Shown here one piece after another: positions 1 to 8,538 of a stretch of 64,000 nt of DNA (within the stretch, counting starts at the first letter, position 1; the number at the start of each line of letters is the position of its first letter). The translations under genes were made by a program, and so were the position numbers. The stretch lies in assembly GCF_030551875.1 (NCBI RefSeq), contig NZ_JAUOZU010000005.1:186001-250000 (forward strand), written 5' to 3'. The notes under the pieces were generated by a model. The model worked only from the letters and a program-made list of their open reading frames with translations, made no database searches and was not told the DNA's origin. The stretch comes from Fluviirhizobium alvei. GTDB lineage: Bacteria > Pseudomonadota > Alphaproteobacteria > Rhizobiales > Rhizobiaceae.

Positions 1-1
1 G

Positions 2-751
2 GAAGCCGCGGTGGCTGATGAAGCCGACGCTGCAATCCGCGCGGCATTCGGCGATCTTCCGATCGATCTTGTCATCCAGGATGCCGACAAACGGCGCAAG
101 AGGCTTTTGATCGCCGACATGGATTCGACCATGATCGGACAGGAATGTATCGATGAGCTGGCCGCCGAAGTCGGGCTCAAGGAGATGGTAGCGGCCATTA
201 CCGCCCGCGCGATGAATGGCGAGATCGCTTTCGAGCCGGCCCTGCGCGAACGCGTGGCGCTTCTCAAGGGCCTGCCGGTGTCGGTGATCGATGATGTCAT
301 CGCCAAGCGCATCACGCTCACCCCCGGCGGCAAAGAACTGGTCGCGACGATGAAGGCCCGCGGCGGCTATACCGCACTTGTCTCGGGCGGCTTTACCGCC
401 TTTACCGCCCGCGTGGCAGCGATGATCGGTTTTGATGAAAACCGCGCCAACATTCTCGAAGAGGAGAAGGGTCATCTCGCCGGCACCGTGACCGAACCGA
501 TCCTCGGCAAGCAGGCCAAGGTGGATGCGCTGGAAGAGATCACAGCTCGGCTTGGCATCTCCACCGAAGATGCGATCGCCGTCGGCGATGGTGCCAACGA
601 CCTCGGTATGCTGGGTGCGGCGGGATCCGGCGTCGCGCTGCATGCCAAGCCTTCGGTTGCTGCAGCCGCCCGCATGCGGGTCGATCATGGCGACCTCACG
701 GCGCTTCTCTACATCCAGGGCTATCGAAAGCACGAGTTTGTGACCGGCTGA
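2..751 (+). CDS. serB: phosphoserine phosphatase SerB, 5'-truncated by the window edge
   Basis: HAD-superfamily phosphatase that removes phosphate from phosphoserine in the last step of serine synthesis. The reading frame is open to the left edge; a GTG at 11 is available but rhizobial SerB proteins are nearer 290-300 residues, so the N-terminal regulatory part is probably outside the window. Visible catalytic motifs are the nucleophile motif DMDSTMIGQE (HAD motif I, DxDST), SGGF (motif II, Ser), a conserved Lys in ILGKQAKV and GDGANDLGML (motif III, metal-binding Asp pair). The order and spacing of these motifs fit SerB rather than a generic HAD phosphatase. Known from the family: Mg-dependent, cytoplasmic. 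The downstream GNAT gene is 32 bases away on the same strand and could be co-transcribed, but no functional link is evident. Confidence 0.93.
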   Translation, partial: EAAVADEADAAIRAAFGDLPIDLVIQDADKRRKRLLIADMDSTMIGQECIDELAAEVGLKEMVAAITARAMNGEIAFEPALRERVALLKGLPVSVIDDVIAKRITLTPGGKELVATMKARGGYTALVSGGFTAFTARVAAMIGFDENRANILEEEKGHLAGTVTEPILGKQAKVDALEEITARLGISTEDAIAVGDGANDLGMLGAAGSGVALHAKPSVAAAARMRVDHGDLTALLYIQGYRKHEFVTG

Positions 752-783
752 CCGACCCGAAACCAAGCGGAAGGAACAGAGGG

Positions 784-1350
784 ATGTTTCTCAAGACAGA
801 AAGACTGATCCTCCGTAACTGGACCGATACCGATGCCGACCTTTTCTTTGAGATCAATTCCGATCCTGAGGTAATGGAGTTTTTCCCTTTCCGGCGCAGC
901 CGCGAAGAGTCGGACGAACTGCTTGCGAAAGTCCGTGCTACGATTGCCGAAACAGGCTTTGGTTTCTATTGCCTCGAACTGGCGGAAGCCAGCAAGCCGA
1001 TTGGCTTCTGCGGGCTGGCCCGCGCCAACATCACCCCGCCCTTCTCTCAAGACGCGATCGAGATCGGTTGGCGGCTCGCACGCCCCTACTGGGGACTCGG
1101 ACTTGTAACCGAGGCGGCGCAAGCGCTGCTTGCCTATGGGTTTGGCGAAAAAGGACTACCCGAAATCGTCTCTTTCGCAGTCCACGACAACCGGCGTTCG
1201 ACCGCTGTCATGGAACGGATCGGCCTGAAACGCGATTCGTCACGTGATTTTCTGCATCCGCGCGTCCCGGACGCAGTGCCGTTGCTCAAACCGCACGTGA
1301 CCTACGCCCTAACCCGGGATGTTTTTCTCGCCAAGAGTGCCCGCGCTTGA
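784..1350 (+). CDS. GNAT acetyltransferase, RimJ/RimL-like
   Basis: A 188-residue N-acetyltransferase of the Acetyltransf_3 (RimJ/RimL-like) branch of the GNAT fold, predicted to move an acetyl group from acetyl-CoA to an amine. The N-terminus TERLILRNWTDTDADLFF is typical of this branch, as is the acetyl-CoA-binding segment IGWRLARPYWGLGLVTEAA (about residues 98-116) and the later VHDNRRSTAVMERIG with the conserved Asn and Ser near the end of the domain. A purine-rich RBS (GGAAGGAACAGAGGG) precedes the ATG. The substrate cannot be told from sequence; ribosomal-protein, antibiotic and small-molecule acetylases all share this pattern. It converges on degP with only 18 bases between stops. Confidence 0.85.
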   Translation: MFLKTERLILRNWTDTDADLFFEINSDPEVMEFFPFRRSREESDELLAKVRATIAETGFGFYCLELAEASKPIGFCGLARANITPPFSQDAIEIGWRLARPYWGLGLVTEAAQALLAYGFGEKGLPEIVSFAVHDNRRSTAVMERIGLKRDSSRDFLHPRVPDAVPLLKPHVTYALTRDVFLAKSARA

Positions 1351-1368
1351 GCGGAATGGCCGCGCCGC

Positions 1369-2952
1369 TCAATCGAGCGGAATGGCCACCAGACGGAGGG
1401 CACCGGTCTTGTCGGCAAGCATCAGGTAGGCATTGCGGCGATCGGCCGATTTCAGCTCGGCGATCTTATCAGCCACATCATCGGGGGATTCGACGAAGTC
1501 CTGCGCGATCTCAACGATGACATCGCCCTTGACGATGCCCTTTTCCTGCGCCGGCGATCCGACCGGAACATCGGCTACAAGCACGCCTTCCACCGTTTCC
1601 GGAATGCCGAACGCCTTACGGTTTTCCGCCGTCAGCGTTTCGAGCGTGAGTCCGAGCAGATCGGACGGCTGCGGCGGCAGGGCTTGTTCATCCGGTCCCG
1701 GATCGGTCTCCGTACCATCCTTGCCGGTCTCCGGCGCATTCTCGACGACCGGTGGCTTGGCGGACGGATCGTCGGACGTCGCCGCCGGCTTGTCCTTTTC
1801 CTCCTCCGGCTGGCGCTTCAGCGTCACGTCGATGGTAATTTCCTTGCCCTTGCGCAACAGCACCGCCTTGAGCGGCTTGTCGATCGGGCTTTCGGCAACG
1901 ATCCGCGGCAGATCGCGCATTTCGTTGATGTTCTCACCATTGAACTGCAGCACGACATCGCCGATTTCCATCGATCCATTGTCGACCGGGCCACCGGTGA
2001 TGATGCCGGAAATCAGCGCACCGCGCGGACGGTCGAGCTTGAGATCGGCGAAAATGTCCTCGGTCACCGGCTGGATACGGACACCAAGCCAGCCGCGCCG
2101 GGTTTCACCGAATTCGCGCAACTGGCTCACAACAGTGGTTGCGATCTCGGTCGGGACGGCAAAGCCAATGCCGATCGAGCCACCAGTCGGCGAGATAATA
2201 GCCGTATTGATGCCGATCACTTCGCCGAACATGTTGAAAAGCGGTCCGCCGGAATTGCCGCGATTGATCGCTGCATCGGTCTGGATGAAATTGTCATAGG
2301 GTCCGGCATTGATGTTGCGGTTTCGCGCCGAAATGATCCCCACCGAGACAGAACCGCCAAGCCCAAACGGATTGCCGATCGCCATCACCCAGTCGCCGAT
2401 CCGCATCTTGCGCGAATCCCCGAAGGCCACCGCTTTCAGCGGCTTCTTCGGCTCGACCTTCAACAGCGCGAGGTCGGTCTTCGTATCGGTACCGACCAGC
2501 TTGGCATCGAGCTTGCTGCCATCGGCGAAATTCACCTCGATCTCGGTGGCACCTTCGATCACGTGATTGTTGGTGACGATGTAACCCGCCGGATCGATGA
2601 CAAAGCCGGAGCCGAGCGACGAGACCTTGCGAGGTGCCTTGTTGGCATCCGGGTTCTTGAAATAATCGTCGAACAGATCCTGGAACGGCGCATCTTCAGG
2701 GAAGTTCGGCGAGGGAAAGCCGCCGTCGGCATCGGTTTTCGAGGTCTGGGTAATCGCAATATTGACGACGGCATCGATCAGCGACTCTGCGAGATCGGCG
2801 ACCGATTCCGGCCCCCGTTGGGTGCTGTGTTGCGCCGCCTCTTCGGCATGAGCCACAGAGTTGCCGGGTGGCAGAACCGAAACCGCGCTCGCCCCGAACA
2901 GCAAACCGATTGCGGCTGCCGATTTCACTGCCTGTCCATTCTTGCGCAACAT
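1369..2952 (-). CDS. degP: periplasmic serine protease DegP/HtrA (Do family)
   Basis: Trypsin-like protease and chaperone that degrades misfolded envelope proteins. The 527-residue product starts with a Sec-type leader (hydrophobic stretch at about 12-30, AHA cleavage region near 36). The catalytic triad is visible as His130 (TNNHVIEG), Asp160 (KTDLALLK) and Ser234 (GNSGGPL). Two PDZ domains follow: the first around residues 280-380 (GWLGVRIQPV), the second around 430-520 (GVLVADVPVGSPAQEKGI). Between them is a low-complexity acidic/Pro linker (about 385-425), longer than in E. coli DegP and common in rhizobial paralogs. It is the last gene of the hflK-hflC-DUF2065-degP string, 25 bases after DUF2065, which suggests co-expression of membrane and periplasmic quality control. 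Confidence 0.95.
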   Translation of the reverse strand: MLRKNGQAVKSAAAIGLLFGASAVSVLPPGNSVAHAEEAAQHSTQRGPESVADLAESLIDAVVNIAITQTSKTDADGGFPSPNFPEDAPFQDLFDDYFKNPDANKAPRKVSSLGSGFVIDPAGYIVTNNHVIEGATEIEVNFADGSKLDAKLVGTDTKTDLALLKVEPKKPLKAVAFGDSRKMRIGDWVMAIGNPFGLGGSVSVGIISARNRNINAGPYDNFIQTDAAINRGNSGGPLFNMFGEVIGINTAIISPTGGSIGIGFAVPTEIATTVVSQLREFGETRRGWLGVRIQPVTEDIFADLKLDRPRGALISGIITGGPVDNGSMEIGDVVLQFNGENINEMRDLPRIVAESPIDKPLKAVLLRKGKEITIDVTLKRQPEEEKDKPAATSDDPSAKPPVVENAPETGKDGTETDPGPDEQALPPQPSDLLGLTLETLTAENRKAFGIPETVEGVLVADVPVGSPAQEKGIVKGDVIVEIAQDFVESPDDVADKIAELKSADRRNAYLMLADKTGALRLVAIPLD

Positions 2953-2977
2953 CTGATCCTCATGCCAACCGGTTTCA

Positions 2978-3163
2978 TCAACCGCGTATCAACCACACCA
3001 TTGCCACGCCGAGAGCCATTGCGGCAAGGCCGGACAACCGCAATTGCCCTTCCGGCATATGGGGCAGCAATTGTGCCAGTCTTTTGACGAAAGAAGGGGC
3101 CACTGCGTACAGTAGCCCCTCGATCACCAGAAAGAATGCTAGACCGACGACAAAGTCGCTCAT
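2978..3163 (-). CDS. DUF2065 family small membrane protein
   Basis: A 61-residue protein with two hydrophobic segments (about residues 4-24 and 43-60) separated by a basic, Pro-containing loop. The pattern matches the DUF2065 (YjeT-like) family, small inner-membrane proteins of unknown function that often sit next to hflC. Its ATG overlaps the hflC stop by 4 bases (ATGA), so translation is probably coupled. The antisense strand carries longer open frames, but the membrane pattern, family match and 4-base overlap support this one. Function unknown; membership in the HflKC/FtsH quality-control unit is inferred from position only. Confidence 0.85.
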   Translation of the reverse strand: MSDFVVGLAFFLVIEGLLYAVAPSFVKRLAQLLPHMPEGQLRLSGLAAMALGVAMVWLIRG

Positions 3164-4068
3164 TGCGCCTGACCAGGCTCCTGGTTCTTCCGCACCTGTT
3201 CATTGTTGAAGTACTGGAAGAACTCGGAGTTCGGCGAGACGACCAATGTCGAATCGCCCGTGCCGAATGCGGTCGTGTAGGCACTCATCGACCGGTAGAA
3301 GGCATAGAATTCCGGATCATTGGTAAAGGCTTCGCCGAAGATGCGGTTGCGTTCGGCATCCCCTTCACCGCGCAGGATCTGGGCATCCTTGCTGGCAGCA
3401 GCAACGATTTCCACCTTGCCACGGTCGGCAATTGCCATCCGCTTCTGGGCGCCTTCGTTACCGCGCGCACGAATGGATTCAGCCTCGGCGAGACGTTCCG
3501 CCTTCATGCGGTCGAAGGTCTGCTGCGAGACTTCCTTGGTCAGATCCGTTCGGCGAATGCGGACATCGGTGATGTTTAGGCCGAGCGATTCGGCATCCTT
3601 GGTGATGTCCTCGCGGACTTCCCGCATCATCGAGCCGCGCTCTTCCGAAAGAGCGGCTTCAAATCCGCGCAGACCGTAAACGCGACGGAGGGCGGAATCG
3701 AGACGGGTCTTCAGGCGGGATTCTGCCTGCGTGACGTCACCAGCCACCACTTCACGGAACTTGCGGGCATCATTGATGCGATAGACCACGAAGGCATCAA
3801 CCTCGTAGAACTTACCGCCAGAGACCTGAACGCGCATATTGTCGATATCGAGCCGCAGTTCCTGGTTCGACACATACTGCACGCGATCGGCATCAAGGAA
3901 GGCGAACGGCAGTTTGAAATAGATGCCCGGTTCGGTCTTCACATCGGTGATCTGACCGAAACGGATCACGATCGCCTGCTGACGCTGGTTGACGACGAAA
4001 AACGAGGAGAAGACACCGACAAGAACGATGACGAGCGCGACGGCTCCGATTGTCAGACGATTGCTCAT
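3160..4068 (-). CDS. hflC: HflC, SPFH-domain partner of HflK
   Basis: Membrane-anchored SPFH/Band 7 protein that assembles with HflK into a large periplasmic cage around the FtsH protease and modulates its activity (known from E. coli). The 302-residue product has an N-terminal signal-anchor (about residues 6-27), a Band 7 domain (QRQQAIVIRFGQI onward) and a long charged helix around 180-230 (RMKAERLAEAESIRARGNEG) typical of the family. It overlaps hflK by 4 bases at its start and DUF2065 by 4 bases at its end, so all three are likely translationally coupled. The family has no known catalytic activity of its own. Confidence 0.95.
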   Translation of the reverse strand: MSNRLTIGAVALVIVLVGVFSSFFVVNQRQQAIVIRFGQITDVKTEPGIYFKLPFAFLDADRVQYVSNQELRLDIDNMRVQVSGGKFYEVDAFVVYRINDARKFREVVAGDVTQAESRLKTRLDSALRRVYGLRGFEAALSEERGSMMREVREDITKDAESLGLNITDVRIRRTDLTKEVSQQTFDRMKAERLAEAESIRARGNEGAQKRMAIADRGKVEIVAAASKDAQILRGEGDAERNRIFGEAFTNDPEFYAFYRSMSAYTTAFGTGDSTLVVSPNSEFFQYFNNEQVRKNQEPGQAQ

Positions 4069-5156
4069 TGCTGCGCTCCCTTGTCCGCCGGGCGCGTCAG
4101 ATCATTGAGCGGCAGCAGGGGCAGCACGCTGTTGGAGCCCAGGTTGGTATCGGTCACGACCTTCTTGGACGAACTCAGGACCTTCTCCATTGTTTCGAGA
4201 TAGATGCGCTTGCGGGTAATATCCGGCGCCTTCTTGTACTGTTCATAGACCGACAGGAACCGCTGCGATTCACCGATCGCTTCTGCAACGACACGGTTCT
4301 TGTAAGCTGCCGCCTCTTCGCGGATCTTGGCGGCTTCACCGTTGGCCTGACCGCGCACCTTGTTGGCATACTGGTTGGCCTGTTCGAGCATACGGTCTTC
4401 GTCCTGCTCGGCCTTCTGCACTTCATCGAAGGCGCTCGACACTTCGCGCGGCGGCGACACGTCTTCGATCGAAACGGTGTTGACGACGACGCCGACGCGG
4501 TAACGATCGAGCGTTGTCTGGATCGCTTCCTTGACCTCCTGGGCGATGGCCTGGCGGTTGTCGCGGAAAATATCCTGCGCCGGACGACGACCGACATATT
4601 CGCGCATGACGGAATCGGCCACCTGGGTCAAAGTCTTGCCAGGTTCGGCAACGTTATAGAGATAGGCGCGCGGATCAATGACGGAGAAAAGCAGCGAGAA
4701 CTGCACATTGACGATGTTCTGATCGCCCGTCAGCATCAGGCCTTCGCCCTGGCGGTCATTGGCCGAAAAGCCGATCCGCTGCTGCTGTTCGTTGACATTC
4801 ACGAGTTCGACGGTTTCCACCGGCCACAGCATGAAATGCAGGCCGGGACCCGAGACATCGTCCTTCGGCTTGCCGAACACGGATTCAACGCCGCGTTCAT
4901 CCGGCTGAACCGTGTAGACCGCCTGGGTCAACCAAAAACCGGCCAGAAGCAGAATGACGATGATGCCGATTCCGCTGTTCATTCCGCCCGGCAACAGGTT
5001 CTTCAGCCGATCCTGGCTTCTGCGGATGATCTCGTCGAGATCGGGCGGAGTGCCGTTACCGCGCGGGCGGTTGGGTCCCTGACCCCAGGGTCCTTGGTTC
5101 TTTCCGCCGCCGCCGCCCCATGGGCCGCCGCCGCCGTTCTGATTGCTCCAGGGCAT
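4065..5156 (-). CDS. hflK: HflK, SPFH-domain regulator of FtsH
   Basis: Partner of HflC in the FtsH-associated membrane complex. The 363-residue product begins with a Gly/Asn/Trp/Pro-rich cytoplasmic tail (MPWSNQNGGGGPWGGGGGKN), a signature of HflK, then a single membrane segment near residues 60-80 (IIVILLLAGFWLTQAVYTV), then the Band 7 domain and a helical region with QANGEAAKIREEAAAYKNRV. Its stop overlaps the hflC start by 4 bases. It lies 115 bases downstream of folA; that gap is the only sizeable break in the thyA-to-degP string and could hold an internal promoter, though no clear -35/-10 pair was identified. Confidence 0.95.
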   Translation of the reverse strand: MPWSNQNGGGGPWGGGGGKNQGPWGQGPNRPRGNGTPPDLDEIIRRSQDRLKNLLPGGMNSGIGIIVILLLAGFWLTQAVYTVQPDERGVESVFGKPKDDVSGPGLHFMLWPVETVELVNVNEQQQRIGFSANDRQGEGLMLTGDQNIVNVQFSLLFSVIDPRAYLYNVAEPGKTLTQVADSVMREYVGRRPAQDIFRDNRQAIAQEVKEAIQTTLDRYRVGVVVNTVSIEDVSPPREVSSAFDEVQKAEQDEDRMLEQANQYANKVRGQANGEAAKIREEAAAYKNRVVAEAIGESQRFLSVYEQYKKAPDITRKRIYLETMEKVLSSSKKVVTDTNLGSNSVLPLLPLNDLTRPADKGAQQ

Positions 5157-5271
5157 TCATACCTCTCGTTTGCTGTTTCCTGGCGCCGCTGTCGGCGGTC
5201 GCACTTGACACCGTTATAGGTATCGGCGGGCACGGTTTCAACGCATGCGCCGGACGATCGCTGCAATTTCG

Positions 5272-5796
5272 CTAATTATGCTTGAGTTGCGACGAATGGC
5301 GCCGGTATCGGACATAGCGGGAAGGATAGTCATCCTTCTCGCCGGCCGGCACGGTTTCAATCTCTTCGGCGCGCCAGATTTCCGGATCAATGGCCGGAAA
5401 ATGCGTGTCGCCTTCTATCTCGGCATCCACATGCGTCACATGCAGAATGTCGGCGCGGTCCATCGCCTGCGCGTAGATGGTCCCACCACCGATCACGCAA
5501 ATTTCATCGACGCCGAGCCGGGCTGCCTCGATTTCCGCCCGCGCCATCGCCGCATCAAGCGACGGGCAGACGATCACCCCCTCTGCTGCAAATTCGGGAT
5601 TGCGGCTGACGACGATGTTCGGTCTGCCGGGTAGCGCGCGTCCGATGGAGTCGTAATTCTTGCGCCCGAGAATGATCGGCTTGCCAATGGTCAGTGCCTT
5701 GAAGCGCTTGAGATCGGTGGAGAGCCGCCACGGCAGATCATTGTCGCGACCGATCACCCGGTTCTGCGCCATCGCCACAATCATCGAGACGATCAT
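5272..5796 (-). CDS. folA: dihydrofolate reductase
   Basis: Reduces dihydrofolate to tetrahydrofolate with NADPH, regenerating the cofactor that ThyA oxidises. The 174-residue product shows the folate-site motif [13 protein letters not shown] with catalytic Asp28, the NADPH-binding [15 protein letters not shown] and the [14 protein letters not shown] loop with the conserved Gly-Gly pair. Length is normal for a chromosomal type I DHFR. Its ATG overlaps the thyA stop by 4 bases, so translation of thyA and folA is probably coupled, which keeps producer and recycler of dihydrofolate in step. Confidence 0.96.
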   Translation of the reverse strand: MIVSMIVAMAQNRVIGRDNDLPWRLSTDLKRFKALTIGKPIILGRKNYDSIGRALPGRPNIVVSRNPEFAAEGVIVCPSLDAAMARAEIEAARLGVDEICVIGGGTIYAQAMDRADILHVTHVDAEIEGDTHFPAIDPEIWRAEEIETVPAGEKDDYPSRYVRYRRHSSQLKHN

Positions 5797-6587
5797 ACCG
5801 CCACCGGTGCCTTGATATGCGAATCCGCCTCATAGCCGATGAGCTCGAAATCCTCGAACCGGAAGGCAAAGAGATCCGTGACCGCCGGATTTATGCGCAT
5901 TACCGGCAAGTCCTTCGGCTGCCGCTGCAACTGCAGTTTCGCCTGCTCGAAATGGTTGGAGTAAAGATGCGCGTCGCCGAGCGTATGAACAAAATCGCCC
6001 GGCTTCAGGCTAGTCACCTGCGCCAGCATCAAGGTGAGCAGCGCATAGGAGGCGATGTTGAAGGGGACTCCCAGGAAGATGTCACCGGAACGCTGGTAGA
6101 GCTGGCAGGACAATTTGCCATCGGCGACATAGAACTGGAACAGGCAGTGGCAGGGCGGCAGCGCCATCTCGTCCACCTGTGCCGGATTCCAGGCGCTCAC
6201 GATATGGCGGCGCGAGAAGGGATTGGTTTTCAGCCCCTCGACAAGACGGGCGATCTGATCGACGTGACCGCCCTCCGGCCGGGGCCAGGAACGCCACTGG
6301 TAGCCATAGACCGGGCCGAGTTCGCCATTCTCGTCGGCCCACTCGTCCCAGATCGAGACCCCGTTTTCCTTCAGATAGGCGATGTTCGTATCGCCGCGCA
6401 GGAACCAGAGGAGTTCATGGATGATCGACCGCAGATGCAGCTTCTTGGTCGTCAGCACCGGAAAGCCCTGGGCGAGATCATAGCGCATCTGATAGCCGAA
6501 CACCGATCGCGTGCCCGTGCCGGTCCGGTCGCCGCGGTCGGTTCCATGCTCGAGCACATGTCCGAGAAGATCGAGATATTGTTTCAT
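5793..6587 (-). CDS. thyA: thymidylate synthase ThyA
   Basis: Makes dTMP from dUMP using methylene-tetrahydrofolate, releasing dihydrofolate. Starting at the ATG at 6587 ([10 protein letters not shown]) gives 264 residues, the standard length, and puts the catalytic Cys of LPPCHC at position 146, the same number as in E. coli. Other signatures are DRTGTGT, the dUMP-binding [12 protein letters not shown] and [16 protein letters not shown] sequence sits 4-8 bases upstream. An open frame continues 34 codons further upstream (to 6689), but that extension has no family counterpart. First gene of the minus-strand cluster; the divergent neighbour is the tmRNA gene. Confidence 0.96.
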   Translation of the reverse strand: MKQYLDLLGHVLEHGTDRGDRTGTGTRSVFGYQMRYDLAQGFPVLTTKKLHLRSIIHELLWFLRGDTNIAYLKENGVSIWDEWADENGELGPVYGYQWRSWPRPEGGHVDQIARLVEGLKTNPFSRRHIVSAWNPAQVDEMALPPCHCLFQFYVADGKLSCQLYQRSGDIFLGVPFNIASYALLTLMLAQVTSLKPGDFVHTLGDAHLYSNHFEQAKLQLQRQPKDLPVMRINPAVTDLFAFRFEDFELIGYEADSHIKAPVAV

Positions 6588-6810
6588 GGGGCGCCTCATA
6601 TCTGGTAGCGCCACTATATCATGCGTCTTGCCACGATTCCCAGCCTGCAGCCGAAGCGTCACCAGATTTGTGTATCCAGAATTCTGCAAGGGGCCTTTGC
6701 AACGAATGTCATTACCCCTATATAGAGGGTGCCGGTTCGCCGGCTATGGCAATAAACGGGCGGTGTAATAAACCCATTGGACCCGGGGGCGGTACCCGGC
6801 GCCTCCACCA

Positions 6811-6838
6811 AAAACTGTTCAGCCGAACAGTTTTTGAT
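6811..6838 (+). other. tmRNA inter-piece spacer hairpin
   Basis: The 28 bases between the acceptor CCA and the coding-piece 5' end consist of a perfect 10-bp inverted repeat (AAAACTGTTC / GAACAGTTTT) around a four-base AGCC loop, then a few unpaired bases. In the primary transcript this stem would stack on the acceptor stem and close the two pieces into one tRNA-like hairpin. It is the part expected to be cut out during maturation of the two-piece RNA. Confidence 0.8.
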
Positions 6839-6922
6839 GGGGGCGAAATAGGATCGACAAGGGCGTAAAGATCGACTTTTTGCTCGGCATGATACCACCG
6901 TTATCGGGTCAACAGAGTAGTT

Positions 6923-6964
6923 GCAAACGACAACAACGCTCAGGGTTACGCTGTCGCTGCTTAA
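6923..6964 (+). other. tmRNA tag reading frame (ANDNNAQGYAVAA)
   Basis: Thirteen codons beginning at the resume codon GCA and ending in TAA encode ANDNNAQGYAVAA. The C-terminal Ala-Ala is the ClpX degron and the N-terminal AND-N part is the usual SspB contact region. It differs from the tag I recall as most common in Rhizobiales (ANDNNAEGYAVAA) by Gln instead of Glu at position 7. Confidence 0.92.
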
Positions 6965-7189
6965 TCGCGGTGCCAGAAACCCAAATTAAGTCCTTACGGG
7001 TAGCACTGTAAGGCGGGGTCCGAAGGCACCTGGCAACAGAAGCCTTCACTTCTCTTTTCTCCGTTTCGCTAGTCTTTCCAACCATGTCGCTCCCTGCCCT
7101 GGGCAAGACAATCTGAATATTGGCGTTGCCAAAGTGCCGGAAAATGGCATAGTCAGGCGAAAGATCATTTGCGTGAACAGGAATCGGAC

Positions 7190-7699
7190 ATGGGGCAGGA
7201 TCACATCCGCTACGATATTTTGGCTCAGGACGCGCTTCGCAGCGTGATCCGCAAGGTATTGTCTGAAGTCTCCGCGACCGGCAGTCTTCCCGGCGATCAC
7301 CACTTCTTCATCACCTTCCTGACAACAGCACCGGGCGTCAGGATTTCCCAGCATCTGAAGTCGAAATATCCCGAACAGATGACCATCGTCGTGCAGCACC
7401 AGTTCTGGGATCTCAAGGTCAACGATACCTATTTCGAGATCGGCCTTTCCTTCTCCGACAAGCCTGAGAAGCTGACAGTGCCGTTTGCCGCCATTCGCGG
7501 CTTCTATGACCCGTCGGTGAATTTCGAACTCGAATTTGATGTCGCCGTTGCCGAAGAAGCGGAAGTCGAAGCCGAGATCACGGCCTATCCGGTTCAGCCG
7601 GCCGAAACCGCAGCCGCTGCCGAGCCGGCCGGCGAGAATGGCGAGGCAAAGCCCGGCGCCTCGGTGGTGTCGCTGGACGCTTTCCGCAAGAAGAACTGA
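7190..7699 (+). CDS. sspB: SspB-type ClpXP adaptor (alphaproteobacterial)
   Basis: Adaptor that binds the ssrA tag and delivers tagged proteins to ClpXP. The start MGQDHIRYDILAQDALR at 7190 is the usual alphaproteobacterial N-terminus and gives 169 residues; an upstream in-frame TTG (7169) would add seven residues with no family match. The folded core (about 1-115) includes HFFITFLTTAPGVRIS and the VVQHQFWDL strand that lines the tag-binding groove. It is followed by an Ala/Glu/Pro-rich flexible linker and a conserved C-terminal patch (VVSLDAFRKKN) that in the family docks on ClpX. It sits directly downstream of the tmRNA gene, so tag and adaptor are genetically adjacent here. Confidence 0.9.
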   Translation: MGQDHIRYDILAQDALRSVIRKVLSEVSATGSLPGDHHFFITFLTTAPGVRISQHLKSKYPEQMTIVVQHQFWDLKVNDTYFEIGLSFSDKPEKLTVPFAAIRGFYDPSVNFELEFDVAVAEEAEVEAEITAYPVQPAETAAAAEPAGENGEAKPGASVVSLDAFRKKN

Positions 7700-7706
7700 G
7701 GCACGG

Positions 7707-7919
7707 ATGAGCGGCGACGTCGTCAATCTTCGCCAGTTCCGCAAGGCCAAGGCGCGGAACGAAAAGGAAAAGACCGCCGCCGAAAACCGCATCCTGTTCG
7801 GCCGCACGAAGGCTGAAAAGAACCTCACCAAAGCGCTCAATGCCAAGGCAGAGCGCCAGCTTGATCAGGGCCGGCTGGACAAATCGTCGAAAAGCGAAGC
7901 GGACGACGGATCCGATTGA
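7707..7919 (+). CDS. DUF4169 family protein
   Basis: A 70-residue, highly charged (Lys/Arg/Glu-rich) predicted helical protein, beginning MSGDVVNLRQFRKAKARN. The N-terminal VNLRQFRK and central NRILFGRTKAEK match the DUF4169 family, known only as short alphaproteobacterial proteins of unknown role. It starts 7 bases after the sspB stop and is probably in the same operon. In many rhizobia I recall DUF4169 being followed by a ribbon-helix-helix gene; here such a gene is found instead at 15315-15545, in another operon. Confidence 0.8.
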   Translation: MSGDVVNLRQFRKAKARNEKEKTAAENRILFGRTKAEKNLTKALNAKAERQLDQGRLDKSSKSEADDGSD

Positions 7920-7944
7920 CACCGCAAACAATCCGGAAAGTGCG

Positions 7945-8430
7945 TCAAGTCAGTCCGCGGATCCGCCCCATATGTTTGGTGCGTGGCAGCGATCGATGAT
8001 AGCGCAGCATCGTCATCGCATCGGCAAAAGCCATCTCCGGCATCGCCACGACGCGATTTTCCTCAAGATCCAGATTGAGATGGACGCTTTCAGCCGCAGC
8101 GGCGAGCCAGCCATCGAGATGATAGATTTCCTGATAGACATGGAGCCGCCGATCGTCCGCATCGATGAGACGAAAGGTCACGCGCACGCTATCGCCTTCT
8201 TTCAGCCCGCGAACATAACTGACATGCGTTTCCGCAGCCATCAGCGCCGACTTGTTGGCAATTAAATGGCGTTCGCCGAGATCGAGGATCTCGAGCGCCT
8301 CAGCCATAGAGCGGTCGAACAGGGCGCCGTAGAAGGCCGATTGCATGAGACCGGCGGCACCGATCCAGCGAGGGTCGACGATGATGGTCGGACCGATGAT
8401 CGGCGTGTCGAAACGTGCGATTTCATTCAT
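7945..8430 (-). CDS. hot-dog fold acyl-CoA thioesterase (4HBT family)
   Basis: A 161-residue predicted thioesterase that would hydrolyse an acyl-CoA to the free acid and CoA. The start MNEIARFDTPIIGPT at 8430 was chosen because the longer open frame upstream runs antisense into the FAD oxidase gene. Features include the central helix segment SAFYGALFDRSMAEALEILD and the strands HVSYVRGLKEGDSVRVTFRL and RLHVYQEIYHLDGWLAAAAE, typical of 4-hydroxybenzoyl-CoA thioesterase-like proteins. Substrate unknown. It is divergent from the FAD oxidase, with about 108 bases between them that must hold both promoters. Confidence 0.8.
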   Translation of the reverse strand: MNEIARFDTPIIGPTIIVDPRWIGAAGLMQSAFYGALFDRSMAEALEILDLGERHLIANKSALMAAETHVSYVRGLKEGDSVRVTFRLIDADDRRLHVYQEIYHLDGWLAAAAESVHLNLDLEENRVVAMPEMAFADAMTMLRYHRSLPRTKHMGRIRGLT

Positions 8431-8538
8431 TTTCTGGTCTATCCGATGCTGGACAAGCTGGGGACTTTGCCACATTACTTTGACGCATTTTTTCGCCATC
8501 GTGGCGAGATCATTTCGAATTTGCAAGGTCTCGAATAT

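Larger units (their letters stand above)
6731..7050 (+). ncRNA. ssrA: circularly permuted two-piece tmRNA
   Basis: Transfer-messenger RNA, which rescues stalled ribosomes and tags the nascent peptide. The gene has the permuted alphaproteobacterial order: the acceptor piece comes first and ends in CCA at 6810, followed by a removable spacer (6811-6838), then the coding piece starting GGGGGCGAAATAGGATCGAC at 6839. The 5' GGGGGCG of the coding piece can pair with CGCCTCC before the acceptor CCA to form the 7-bp acceptor stem, and CCGGG/CCCGG before it form the T stem. The tag frame runs 6923-6964. Further structure: the hairpin CCTTAC/GTAAGG (6992-7013) and the long-range GGTGCC/GGCACC pair (6969-6974 with 7025-7030). 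Outer ends are approximate. It is divergent from thyA and upstream of sspB. Confidence 0.93.

Noticed and set aside
6588-6689. 34-residue N-terminal extension of ThyA
   Set aside because: The shorter start gives the exact standard length and numbering (catalytic Cys146) and has GAGG upstream.
6659-7106. Short minus-strand open frames between thyA and sspB
   Set aside because: They overlap the tmRNA gene, whose structure and tag account for this DNA.
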